Below are positions 1 to 12,200 of a stretch of DNA of 64,000 nucleotides, one piece after another. The stretch spans positions 47,688,164 to 47,752,163 of the forward strand of contig CM017558.1 in assembly GCA_007844125.1 (NCBI GenBank), given 5' to 3'. The stretch comes from Sinonovacula constricta. Its lineage: Eukaryota > Mollusca > Bivalvia > Cardiida > Solecurtidae. Within the stretch, counting starts at the first letter, position 1; every line of letters begins with the position of its first letter. The translations under genes and the position numbers were made by a program. Under the pieces are notes generated by a model. That model saw nothing but the letters and a program-made list of their open reading frames with translations, did not search any database and had not been told where the DNA came from.

Positions 1-2133
1 ATGACGCCGACTGTGTTGCTGTCACCCGGAATGCCAGTTATCATTGGGTGGACTTCCAGTGCCACCATAACTACTATCCACTGTGTGAACTGACGTAAGA
101 CACGATGTTTATCAAGTGTTTAATTTACCTTTTGTCTATGGGAGCTGTACCGCCAAAACCGTTACCAGTGTAAAAACCTCCTGTCTTCGATAGACGTCAC
201 ATGACCACATTCGCGGCGAGAAGCAGCGGGGCTCAAAGTCTCGAACCGTAATATCAAAGGCTGCTCCAAAGAAGAAGAAAAACATGGACCATGACGAGGG
301 AAACAGAACAAATTACCTATTGAAATGATAAAGTTCTACAATTAAAAGCGACATTAGCTAAATGTTTTGCTAAAAGTTCTGCATCTAATTATGTTGATCT
401 TGGAAGGAAAACCCCTAGCGACAGCGGGATTTAGCTTATTTTGGATGTCTTCTCCATGTGGCATTTGCCTAGTTTTGATCGGACCATGATCGACAGGTTA
501 AGTAGAATTGTTTTTTTTTTGCTATTTAGTTTGTACACGAATTGCATACGCAGTGTTTTTAAAAAAAACAATATTCTTTATTATGTACATGTTTCAGGAG
601 TCATAACATGGTAGTAGGGTCCACTCATGTTGTGCCTCCAACGCCAACTGAAACTGTGCCTGTAATACATACCGCGCCAACTCACCCAACGTAAGTAGCA
701 CGTTATTCTTCATTTTCCTCACGTTGTGGTACTGTTTGGATTGTTTCCGAAGTTAGTGTTCGGTTAAAAAATAGTGCTGTCTTTGCCGCGGTAGTATGTC
801 ATACACTGTGAGCCTTCTTTCCTGCCATAAATTGAGATGCTGTTTTATTCCGACAGACACAAGCAATGCATTTTCACTAGTATTGTCTTAAAGACCTTTA
901 AGATATAATTAATTCCGAAACTGAATCCTTCCGTGCCTGATCCCTGCCCCTTTATTTTGTGTCACCATTTTCCGGGGAACCTTTCGTGTTATAAGCAAAG
1001 TAAAAACTATTTGCATTGGTATTATAACTTTATATTTGAATCACCTACCAAAATAATATACAGATATAATTGTTAAATCTTATCATCAAGGGGCCTTGAC
1101 GTTCGTCTGATTCAAAATATTTTCTCTTAAAAGTAAAAACTCAAAATTTCGCCTTTTTAAGAGTTCAAAGTTAGCAATTGTTCTTCTATATATTTTCAAC
1201 AGAGGATGGCCGCCGCCATATTCCACCCCCAGAAAAAAAGTCTGCAAATTAATAGGTGGTCAAGAAATCAAAGGATATCAATTTAAATGTCTTAAGAGCA
1301 AGTGGCGACAGTTGTACCCACTGTTTCTAGTGATTATCTTACCATCATAGCTCTTATGCAAAAAGAAGTCAATATGGGTTGTGACGTTTACCTATCTAGG
1401 AAATTACACATTTTGTCAATGGAATAAACCCCTTAATGCAGACCCTCCAACCCCAAATCGAGTCTAAATTGGCTGCCATTATCATACTAAGACAGTAACT
1501 CTAAAATATTTTCTTGACATAAAATTGACGACTCGACATTTCTTTGCAGGGCTGTTATTGAAACGGAGGTTCCCATCGTAAATCATGGAGCCACGTAAGG
1601 GCGTTGTTTATAATAAATAAAATATCCCATCATGATCAAATAAATGCACTGTTAGGTTTAAAGTTCATGTTTAAAACTGCATGAAAACAGCAACCTCTCA
1701 CTTGTTGATATGCTTTATATTATCAAGGCGACATATGGTTATTTTATCTAGACAAAGGGAATAAAAATAAAATCTGCTTATTTGACATACATGTATTTAT
1801 AAATCGTAACAAGTGTTTAAAATAAGTAGTTAACTAATACAAAATATTCAGTTCTCATATGTCATTATTGGAGACAGATATTGTTGACGCATGGATACAC
1901 TACACAGTATTAAATAATCCGTTATCGTGAGGGTTTAAGACAATTATCACTGTATATATTGATATTACCTGTATTTTAAGCTTTTAGTAAGATCCTGTCC
2001 TTTTTAAACTTTGCAGTTTGTACTTTCATTATATTATTTTTTCCTTTTTAATATATATTTTTTTAATTTTTAGTGTTACTTTTAAGCAACTTACATTTGT
2101 ATCTTCAGGATCCAAGTAGAAATCGGCCGCTAA
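1..2133 (+). CDS. CTL-1: C-type lectin with Thr/Pro-rich tail, 3' part only (runs off left edge)
   Basis: Exons 1..94 (5' cut by the window), 598..690, 1550..1594 and 2109..2133 (stop TAA 2131-2133), all with GT/AG borders and matching phases (each junction splits a Thr codon AC|G). The first exon encodes the end of a C-type lectin domain: DADC, then WVDFQCHHNYYPLCEL, i.e. the last cysteines and the calcium-site W-x-D motif. The next exons encode a tail rich in Thr, Pro and Val (VVPPTPTE, TAPTHPT, TEVPIVNHG) ending IEIGR-like (VEIGR). CTL-2 shares this architecture almost exon for exon; its exon 5 is 57 bp against 93 bp here. The family binds sugars in a calcium-dependent way and is usually secreted; the tail could be O-glycosylated (inference). 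Poly(A) signals AATAAA lie at 2195-2200 and 2241-2246. Confidence 0.87.
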
Positions 2134-2194
2134 CCAATGCAGGACATGCAGTAGTTCGCTAGCAATCCAATATGTGTATGCATTTAATCGTTCG

Positions 2195-2246
2195 AATAAA
2201 ACATTATAAAATATTTCTATTCTGTTATAATTTCATGAACAATAAA
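2195..2246 (+). promoter_or_regulatory. Polyadenylation signals of CTL-1
   Basis: Two AATAAA hexamers, at 2195-2200 and 2241-2246, lie 62 and 108 bases after the CTL-1 stop codon. They give a short 3' UTR, as in CTL-2. Confidence 0.6.
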
Positions 2247-2639
2247 AGCAACATTTTTAACGCTTCAAAATTGAGTATTTTTATCCTATTACAATTCCTC
2301 CTAATGACTAAGGAAGTCGTTACCTGATATGTATTAGAACAGGTTGGAAAATGGGCGTCAATATTATCACTGTTGCTATTTTAACAAAATATTGCTACAT
2401 GGACATCATGATAGGCCCTCTTTAATTAAATTTGTTCTTTTTGTGAGAACTAGCATGCGGTTTGTTGTTCTTCATGTGTTATGTACGGGCGCTGAATGTT
2501 CGAGCGATTTTGCCGGAATAAACACCCTAAACAGAGTTATGCAATTTCGCGATTGTCAATCCTTTTACTAACGCAACAACTAGCTCTTGAAATTGATCCG
2601 CAAAACACTTAACTTTCGAGGGTATATTGACTGAATTAG

Positions 2640-5600
2640 GAGATGGAGAAAAGTAGCAAAATCACAATAGGTGAAGATGACAGGAATGTTCCAGAGGTGG
2701 CAACGTCAATTTGAACAATAGCATATAATTTAAAGAAGGGCTTAAAAACTACTTTTGCGAAAAGTCAGAAAGAGCTTCGAGGAGACTCCAGGATTCTATG
2801 CAATATAGTAATGGTTCAATTGCAGAAAGAACTACCACCAACCTAGAGCCTTTACATAACTACTGGAGATATAATACGGGCACTTCTCGCAGTCCTTTTG
2901 CAGAGGAATTGAGTGTCATTGGAGAACGATACTGGGCCTTGACAGGCCTCACACATTAAACTAACCGTTTATGAACGATCAACAGAATATATCAATGACT
3001 CAAGGCACCAGCAATGCACTGTCTATGCAACCATTCAAGAGAAGTGATTGCAAGTTATAAAGCTCCTAAGAGAAGCAGGAAAAACAGATTCGAAAGACTT
3101 GAGCCCACAACCACCGTTCGAAGGAAACTCACCGAGTTGAGATAGCAACACGAGACAAATGCGGAGTCTGCGGAATACATATGTAACATCGCAGCACGTG
3201 GTTATCCTGGAGGGGCGTTCGATCAAACTGCTGCCGAGGCATTTCTCAAGGCATAACAAACAGCAATGTATCATACGGAGTAAGAAACAAAAAAATCACA
3301 GACCCTGGATGAAGCGTTAGATTAGCGTAACGTTCTTAGAACATAATAATAATGCGACATTAAGATGAGAGGAGAAAAATGATAAGACAAGGCAGGTAAG
3401 CTTGGATAATACAGTAGAAGGTCCAGAACTTGAAGTTACATGAGTGAACCGGCCATCTTATGTCACTATGCAGCAGCTGGATGCTAGTCTGAAGAGAATT
3501 GCGGAGGTTCTAGCCAATCTCAGCAAAATCAGTAAACAGCCTTCCCTGATCCGGCAGCGGAAAGCAAGTCCTTTTAAAAGAACACAGACGAAACTGGGCA
3601 TGCGACAGTGTTTCAACAGTGGACAATGACATTTTTTCGGAAGTTAAGATCCATGTTTCCAGATTTAAGTCCAAACAGACGTTCCACCAATGATTTACAG
3701 AAACAAGCAAAGATGACACAGTAATGTTCGCATATGGAGGTGTCACTGCGAACATCAATATTGCGGGGAAGTCGTGGGAGTAGCCGCTTGTTTATTGCAC
3801 CTATCCGGAACAATGTGCTACTGGGGATTGATTTTCTGAAAGAAACTGACACGAAAATAATTGCCAGGGTGACATAGTAGTTGGTGACCGGTAAAATGAA
3901 CAGATAGTATTATGGGAACAATGTTAGAGGATGTAGCTGCAACAGATGAAATGATTCTCATGCATCCGAGTAGCTTATAATAGGTCGTGTTCTTTGCCAT
4001 GAGAATGGCGCAACTACTTTTCTTGAACCGACAATTGTCAAAGGCGGCTTGAAGGCGAAATACAAAATACAGTGTCAAAAGAGGCCTCTACGAGAATAAA
4101 GAATTGTCATTTGGCTTATGCAGTGCAATATCGACATTTCAATGAGCAACGGAAACAGATTTACATGACCTTATAGAACCAGGTCCTTATCTACCTAAAA
4201 GATATAATCGTCTCTTATCGAGGAACACATGAGACGGCTCTCTGTTGTTAAGACATTTCAAGAGTAGGGCTTAAGCTCAAGCTTAATAAATGCAAATTAT
4301 TCCAAAAGGAAGTCACTTTTTTCGGGCATACATTATGTGCAAATGGAATTGAAACAAATCTAGCTCTATTTGATAATCTTGCCACCTGGACAGTTCCAAC
4401 CAGCTAATAAGGTTTGCAGTCTTTCTTAGATTTTTAAAAATTTTACTACAGGAAATTCACCAGGAACTACATACAAGTTGCGGCCGAGGTATGTCTCATT
4501 AAAAATGTCGCGTTCAACTGGCAAACTGAACACATTGTGGCTTTTAAAAAACTAAAACATGTTCTAACTATACCACAAATCTTCTCGTATCTACAAGCAG
4601 AGGAAATCTTCATTCTGTACACACAAGTTTTAGTAACAACATTGGCGCAGTCTTGTCACAAAAGCAAAATAGAAGTAAAGGGTCATTGCATGTGCATATC
4701 ATTTTGTCGTTCACAGAAGAAGTATGGCGCCAAGGAAGGAGCTTTTAGCCATAGTGGAATTCACCAATAAATTCTAACACTATTTTCTTGGCAGGCACTT
4801 TGTTTTACGCACAGACCATAAAAGTTTAGCATGGCTCTTTCGTTTCAAGCAACCTCAACTGGTTAGAAGGTTAGAAGATCTGAGTATGTGTTAATTTACA
4901 ATTCGGCATCGTGCAGGTAGGTTACACAGCAATGCAGATGCTATGTCGCGCAAGAAACTGATTACTGCAGTTCTTGATGTGGCTTTGAAAGATCTCTCTT
5001 CTTTACCATGTGGAAGTTGTAGTCATTGTTCCAGGCTCCCTGAAAGCGGAGAAAGATTCGAAACTGAAGCTGACTACATTCTGCCAGTAGCAAACATCTA
5101 GAAACATAAACAACCTGTTGACCAAACCATGACTTAAAGAACACCAATTTGAAGAAATTAGTCATGTTTTAGAAACTGATATGGACATCTATGTTGTAAG
5201 AAAGTGGGTTCAAGATGGACAGCATCTAGTATGGCGGATAATGGACCAGAAAGTCCTACACTTTGCCACTACTGGTTAGATTTTGATCAGTTTGAGCAAC
5301 TCAAAGTTGTCCTATATTACAGATGAGAAAGGTGTGGTACCTCTCTGTTGAAGACCGTTGTGCCTCGTGCTTGCAGGAAAGAGGTCAAAGTTTCATAGAA
5401 CTGGGTCGTGATTTCATTACTTCTGGACATTAGGACACAGAAAGTACCATTCACCGTATTTAGAAATCGTTCTTACAATCAACTTAACAAGTAAATGTAG
5501 TATTTTGGAGAGATGCTAGGCAAGGAAATCCAACTGTATTGTTAAAATAAGCTAAAGATTTATCCGCAAGTGGCATATCAATTAATAAAGGCAAACAAAA

Positions 5601-5640
5601 TCCTTAAGTTGTACCTATAAGCAATAGCACGAAAAGGGTA
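2640..5640 (+). mobile_element. Decayed Ty3/gypsy LTR retrotransposon (gag-pol relic)
   Basis: Broken reading frames on the plus strand read in the order of a gypsy element. Gag-like pieces (YPGGAFDQTAAEAFLKA, then TLDEALD) lie near 3200-3325. The protease/RT junction NNVLLGIDFLKETD is at 3809-3850, and the RT motif FGLCSAISTFQ near 4107-4140 is followed by TGA where Arg (CGA) is expected. KCKLFQKEVTFFGHTL with GIETN is near 4285-4362. RNase H (KELLAIVEF, FVLRTDHKSLAWLF, HSNADAMSR) spans 4733-4955. The integrase HHCC region (VVPRACRKEV, then GHFGHRKYH) is near 5350-5440. Many stops and frameshifts mean it is dead. No LTRs or target duplication were found. It lies just downstream of CTL-1; a shorter copy lies downstream of CTL-2. 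Confidence 0.88.
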
Positions 5641-5659
5641 TGGAGAATGCTCAAGTTGT

Positions 5660-7010
5660 CTCCCCTATATAGGCAACGACTGGAGAGATGAAGAGACTGA
5701 ATTCCAACAGTGACTGTTCAAGTTATAGCTTAAAGTCACAATATTCATGTAGTCGCAACTGCTATCGTGTGTTAAAAAGCAATGGAAGTTCTTGCCTGTA
5801 AGAGTTAATAGGAAGCAGTGTAGTACAACAAAGGATTTCCGAGTTGTAACCGAAGGCCCTCTTGATTTTAAGACACATTTCCTATCTCTGTACTGTGTTT
5901 CTTCATTTATTGACGTGATGCTGATGAGTTGTCTCATATAATAATTAACATATGTGAAATGGGCATTATGTACTGTCGACAATAAAATAAATTTTAACCT
6001 TTGTAAGAAAAACAAAAAAAAGAGCCCGTATTGTGGCTATATGTTTACTTAATTTTGGCGGCATTTAATGTACACATATACTAGAATGCACATATGAAAC
6101 GCCTTGTTAAGCTCTTTACTGTTCGTTTTGCCGTAAATAAAAATACCACCAGCAAGACAAAACAGACAAAATGGTAGGAGGTGACGCATTTAAACATGAT
6201 ACTTAAAGTATCATTACCCCAGATACACCGGAGGCATGATCATTTAGAGTTATGGATTATATTTTAATTTGCATTTGCTTTAATTCAACTCAAAATCTTT
6301 ACACAAATGAAACATTGAGCACCTTTATTTCTTGAAAACTTGGTGAACACACCAACTTTTCATTTGGTTATTTTTTTTGTTTTAGAGACCAATAAAGATC
6401 ATCGTTTCTGGAGATGTTCCTTACTATACTTTACATATCTTGCTAGCTGCTTCACTAAGGTTAATGTGCAGTTACCGAATATCTTATGTTGCTAATGGTT
6501 TAAGCGTAAGCATAACATCCGTACTATTTTTATTCATCATACTGTATCGGCCAACCTTGTACAACGTACCAAAACAGTAGGCAAGGCATAGTCTAATTAA
6601 CAAATCTCTTATGAATTGTACAGGTCCTTGAAATTAGTAGTAGTTTCATTGGTTATAATAAGCTTAATAGCTATGAATATCTTAAGAAAGTTTAATAAGT
6701 AATGTTCACAGCTTATTTAATAAAAACATACAAACATGTACATACTTATAAAGCCAAAACAGTTTTAAGAATCAACATTTTTGGAAGATCTATGGACTTT
6801 ACGTAAAAAATCAGAGTTAGTTCATATTTTAATTTTAATATCTCTATATATATGAAACCAATCCGTTGAAGTTTGTCCTAATCTGTAACGATGTCAATAT
6901 GAAGTCTAAGACTATTTTAAGTTGCTCAGAGAAAATAACTGAAATACTTAACACAAACGTGATAAATGTGAAGTTGGAATTAATACATGAGACCACTCCG
7001 TTGCTGTTTT
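5660..7010. other. Intergenic spacer, gypsy relic to CTL-2 promoter
   Basis: AT-rich sequence with no exon, RNA gene or repeat that I can recognise. The small ORFs here show no family motif and no splice context. Confidence 0.5.
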
Positions 7011-7016
7011 AGACAT

Positions 7017-7070
7017 GATAAGGCAGGCTAAAGGTCAAATACGTATCTTGTATAACAGAGTGCTATAAAT
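7017..7070 (+). promoter_or_regulatory. Putative CTL-2 core promoter: GATAAG and TATA box
   Basis: GATAAG at 7017-7022 and TATAAAT at 7064-7070 lie about 140 and 90 bases upstream of the CTL-2 ATG at 7158. A TATA box here would leave a short 5' UTR of roughly 60 bases. The GATA motif recurs at a comparable distance in CTL-3 and CTL-4. Assignment rests on position and motif only. Confidence 0.4.
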
Positions 7071-7157
7071 GCGTCTTCATTATCAGAATATAGTCAGTCT
7101 AATGTACTGTTTACCCAGTGCAGTAACCTACTAGTTCTGTTTGTTGCCTTTTATACC

Positions 7158-9175
7158 ATGGTCGCAACAACCTGCCTTTTCATCATAGTCTTCATCAGTG
7201 GGGCATGTAAGTTGTGTTTTACTTTCATGTTTTTATTTGATTTCTTCAAATATATCGACAAAGAATTGTGATTTGGTTTAATTGTTCGGTTTTATTTGTG
7301 TGTACATTAAAATATCGAATTTGATTTTGCTGGCATTTATGCCTTATGAACGCTGATCATGGGCACAAGTGCATTGTGTAACGTCACTGATACGAGGAAG
7401 GGAGAGTGTGTAACTGTTGAAACTTGAGTAGATGAGGAGACTAGCAAGAACTACAATCTCATGGCAACACTGTCTACAACAGCTCATGTCACATTCGAGC
7501 CGTGCTTCAGCAGAGCCCATGCCGGCTCAGACCCTATCTAGGCTCATCTGAAGACTACGCGGCCTACATTTATACAAGCCTACTCGGACGCATGCATGTT
7601 CTTAGAAATTGGAACACAAAACGTGCTGCGGAAATCCGATGAAAACCCATCGGAAGTCAGACCACCTTCAACCCTAGCACTAGCACGTCTGATGCTCCCT
7701 AGAAGCCATTCCGGCTTACACCCGAAGCCATTATTTGTGTCCGAAAATTTAGTAAAGTCAATCTTAATTAAGTCAAAATAGTTACAAATAGTCTCAAATA
7801 GTGTAATGACTTATTAGTGTAGAGCCTTTGTATTAATTATAAATACGTCAAAGTATGTTATTTTTGTAAAGAAAATATGTTTGAAGTTTATGTTGTATTT
7901 TACATACTGTGAAATTGATGTGTTTCAACTGAAAATTTAACGATCTATTTTAATTAACTCCTATACGCTTACAAATAGTCTTTTCTTAAAACATGTGATA
8001 AGTCGGCATTAACTTTATGTATATAATTATTGTTTTTCTTTTGAATAACAAATGCTACTCCCTTGATTTGTAAGGAATAATTTAACACATACACACACGC
8101 ACGCACAACACAAGTATTGTCAATTATATACCTTAGGTGGATAAAAATCCATTGCCACGTGTCTAGACAGAATCATCAACTCACCGCAGGCCAGCATGTA
8201 CATATAATCCTTGAACGTGTGGGGTTGAGAACTTCAGACGTAACTCAATGAACATGTAAAGTCGCCGGAAAATAATGCAAAAATAAAATGTTGTAAACAG
8301 ACCATTAAACCAATGTTTTCGCCAGACACTTGCATATAAGAGACTTGATATTCACATGTTTATGACCAACAACCCTATACCTCGGACCAATATTTACATC
8401 ATTAATTAACAGAACAACTATTAGTATACATACAGGTCCCGTTTTAATAAATAAATCATCATCCAAATCAACAACCCATAAAGTATTCGTAAAACACAAT
8501 AATTTACCCTTTAATATTTAAGAAATGTTTCCGAACTGTTGGACTATGTCTGCCTTTTTTATCATTGTCGGTCATTACAATATTAATTCTCTTACTTTGT
8601 ATGTATTTAGCCAAGTATGTACTTCAGGGCGCATTTAAGTTGTCATTACTGGTCATTAAATGTTTAATTAACATATTTAAAACTATATAACATATTACCC
8701 TCTGTCCATAGCGCATCAATTACAGTCGGAAACAAATTGAACAAGGTATCTATCTGTAGATTCATATTTGGGACATTTTACAATAGCACTCTGTGATCGA
8801 GGTCAAATGAGTGTCTGGAAATTCAAAATACATGTAGATGGAAAGAGCTCAACTACAATATGCGTGGGAATTAGCTTGTGTACCAATCGCGAACTGTCAG
8901 CCTATTTCTATAGCAAGTACGCAGGCACTAAATTCACAGAAATCATAAAGAGTAACCAAACAGTTCAAATCCTAACAAAACTTGAAAGTCAAAGAAATTT
9001 TATTCCTCTATCTATTAAAATGTTTTCTGTAAAAGTCTGCGATAATTAATGAAGTCTGTTATTTTAGACGAATTAGTACAGTAATGTAATATAAAAATAA
9101 GAATCATCAATTGATATTAGTAAGATATTAGTAAGATTTTAATTGTGATTTCTATCCAAAATCTCACGTTGATTT

Positions 9176-9249
<74 letters not shown>

Positions 9250-12200
9250 AACATATCTAACAATGTGGTCATTTTACTGCTGTTAAAGCATAAACATAAC
9301 CTTTAAACATACGATCGCTTCTTTGAGCTGGGACGTCATCTCATAGACATTTCCAAAACCAATTATAAATAGAAGAAAGAGCTAGGATGTGATGCATGCG
9401 TTTTAAATAAAAAGATAGCTATCCTGGAAACTAAACACTCTCTTACACTGTTGTTTAATTACATAAACATTTGACATTAACGAACCATAACTCTGATGGG
9501 AAGTCGAGTAATTGCTACTGTATTTGTTTTCCTTGTTGTCTGCTATATCTGTACTTACAAGCTGCAGTGCTTGCATTGGTTTACTCGACTTCTTTTTTAA
9601 ACAATAATTCACTAAACAGCTGTAACCTCTTATAAATGCCAATAAGAGTCCAGATAGATGAGATTAGATTGGAAATGCCACTGACATCCCAGGCAAAAAT
9701 ATAAAATACACATTGATAAGGCTCTGTTACAGTTTCTAGATTTGCGGCCCCCCCCCCCCCCCCCTTCCCCCATCACATATAACTTTATCAAAATTAACTT
9801 TATATGTGGAGTTTATTCTTTCTTTAGCGATCGATTGTAGATTCTTAAAATATATGTACATCAATAGAGTATATAGGGTTGTGTATTTTGAAAAGAATTT
9901 TTACCTGTTAACAAAGTACATATTATTATTGTCTATAAAAGGGACAATGCTTTTAGAACTTTAAAATATGTTGTGCGTTAATGGGTAATTCTCATCAAAA
10001 TAAATACATGTTGTTTAAAGTTTTTTATATTTGATTAGCAATATATACTTCTTCAAATTCGCTGTTTTTTAAGTTTTTTATCACTTCCCCTTTTAATAAA
10101 ATGTTATGTCATTACAGTGAGCTAAGTAAATACATAAATTTTATCTTCAGTTGGAAACTTAGTATTTCTTGTGGAAGTGAAATGTGTTTACTTCACAATA
10201 CCCAGCTTTTAAAGCTAAATTTGACGTAACATATTAATGCTACAGTGTATATTTGCAGACGCTATAGTATGCCCCAACGGCTGGACGACCTTCGGAGAAT
10301 CTTGTTATCTCCATGGCGAGCAGGCCATGCACAACAGTGATGCTGAGGTAAGTGCTGCAGACCTGCAATATCATAAAGTAATGAAACAAATTCTGGTTGT
10401 CCATGGGTAGTTTATGAAACGATTTTGGCCGTCCGTGGGTTGATGCAAATATACTACAGTTGGGAGTATAGATGCTAGAAATTTAACCACTAAGGCAGTA
10501 TGTCTATTATTTAAATATATAAGGTATAAAATGCGTTGGTTTATTTTATTATACTTTATAAGATTTACTTCCCTTGTATTCATGACGCCATAAAGCTACA
10601 TATAACGGCATTTGTTTGTAACATTATTTGCCTTAAAATCCATTATAATAATTCTGTATACTTATTAAGGCAAAATAAAAACTAATGCATGATGAGTCTT
10701 TATCTAGCGTGAAACTAACTTAACCGAAATTAGATAGGATACATGCGTGATAAGTAATCCATTTCACTGTGCATTTATCGGGAAATATCACCTACCCTTT
10801 GAATTTAAAGCGTTTCAATTGGTCGAGCGCTGTTTCATGGATGAAACAATATAAAGTGATATGGACTAACATAGAAAAGAACGAAAAGTGTAACCTCGGT
10901 AGCAGTGAATGCTTTCCTGATTAAGAAAAAATGTGAGAATCAACTTTGAGAAAATGGATCAACATCTCGGAAAGTTAGATGTTGAAATAAGAACAGCCTT
11001 TTGGTCTTTGTACAGAAACAACAATAATGGCAGCTTAATTAAGGGTATGCGATATAATACGTAAATACTTATGTTTCAGTCAATATATAGTTTTACGGAA
11101 CAGGCTAATGCGATATTGACCGAGGCTGCGTCCTCGGTCAATATCATATTATCCAGACCCTTAAAATTCAACACAAATCTTTATTTGTAAATTATTGCGT
11201 GGTACAATCCATCTGTGTTTATAAAGTGTAAATTGCCGTGTTTGAAATGCAACATAATACATCAGAAAATATCAACATGGTAAGCAGACCATGCACAACA
11301 TTTACGTAGATATAAATGATCTTAAGATATAGTCTATACATTTAAAGCGTTTTGATTGGCTAAACGCTGTTCCATTGACTTCGTTAGCATGCGCACTTCA
11401 CAATTACGATGTCATCTAAACAAATTCTAAATGAAGTCGATTTATGTTGTTGTTGTTTTAATTTAAAAAAACAATCATTGCAGTATTCACAATGTTTCGT
11501 TGATTTTTATTTATGTAAAATGACATGTGCCGCTTTCTTTATTAGAGCATGTCGCCGTTTAAGATGCGACATTTTGGTGATATATTTAATGAATGTAACC
11601 AAATGCTAACATGTACATTGCTGTTGCTGCTGTGATGTAAATGCGCTGGGTATATATCAAATAAAGACTTATTTTAGTCAGTATATTGCACATATTATTT
11701 TATGGACCTCAGACTGCATCCTCAATCAATATCACAAAACACAGGTCCTTAAAACTATATACTGACCTAAACCAAATTCATTATTTGTTATATTTAACGC
11801 ATCACAAAACGTCTACATGGCGAATAGACCATAAACAACAGTAAGGTAAAGGTAAGTGTTGCAGCCGTTAGTATTGTAATGCGATATAACACCTTTGCAC
11901 TTCAATCAATATGCATTTTAATATGATAGTATTCATTTCTAATTTTGTACAATGCGAATGGTATTAGTTGTGGTGCTATACATCGCCTTACATGTACATT
12001 TATTATACAAAGTAATTCGCTTAAGTTATTTGCAATGGTTTGACACAACATAGATAAAAAGCAATACAATGCAACACATAACAAATATGTAACGATACTT
12101 TTCGCTCCAAAACCATGTCATATTTGCATTACAATTCGAAAAAGACAGTGCACAACGATAAGATATGACGCACTTCACTATAATAACTATTTTTCTATGT

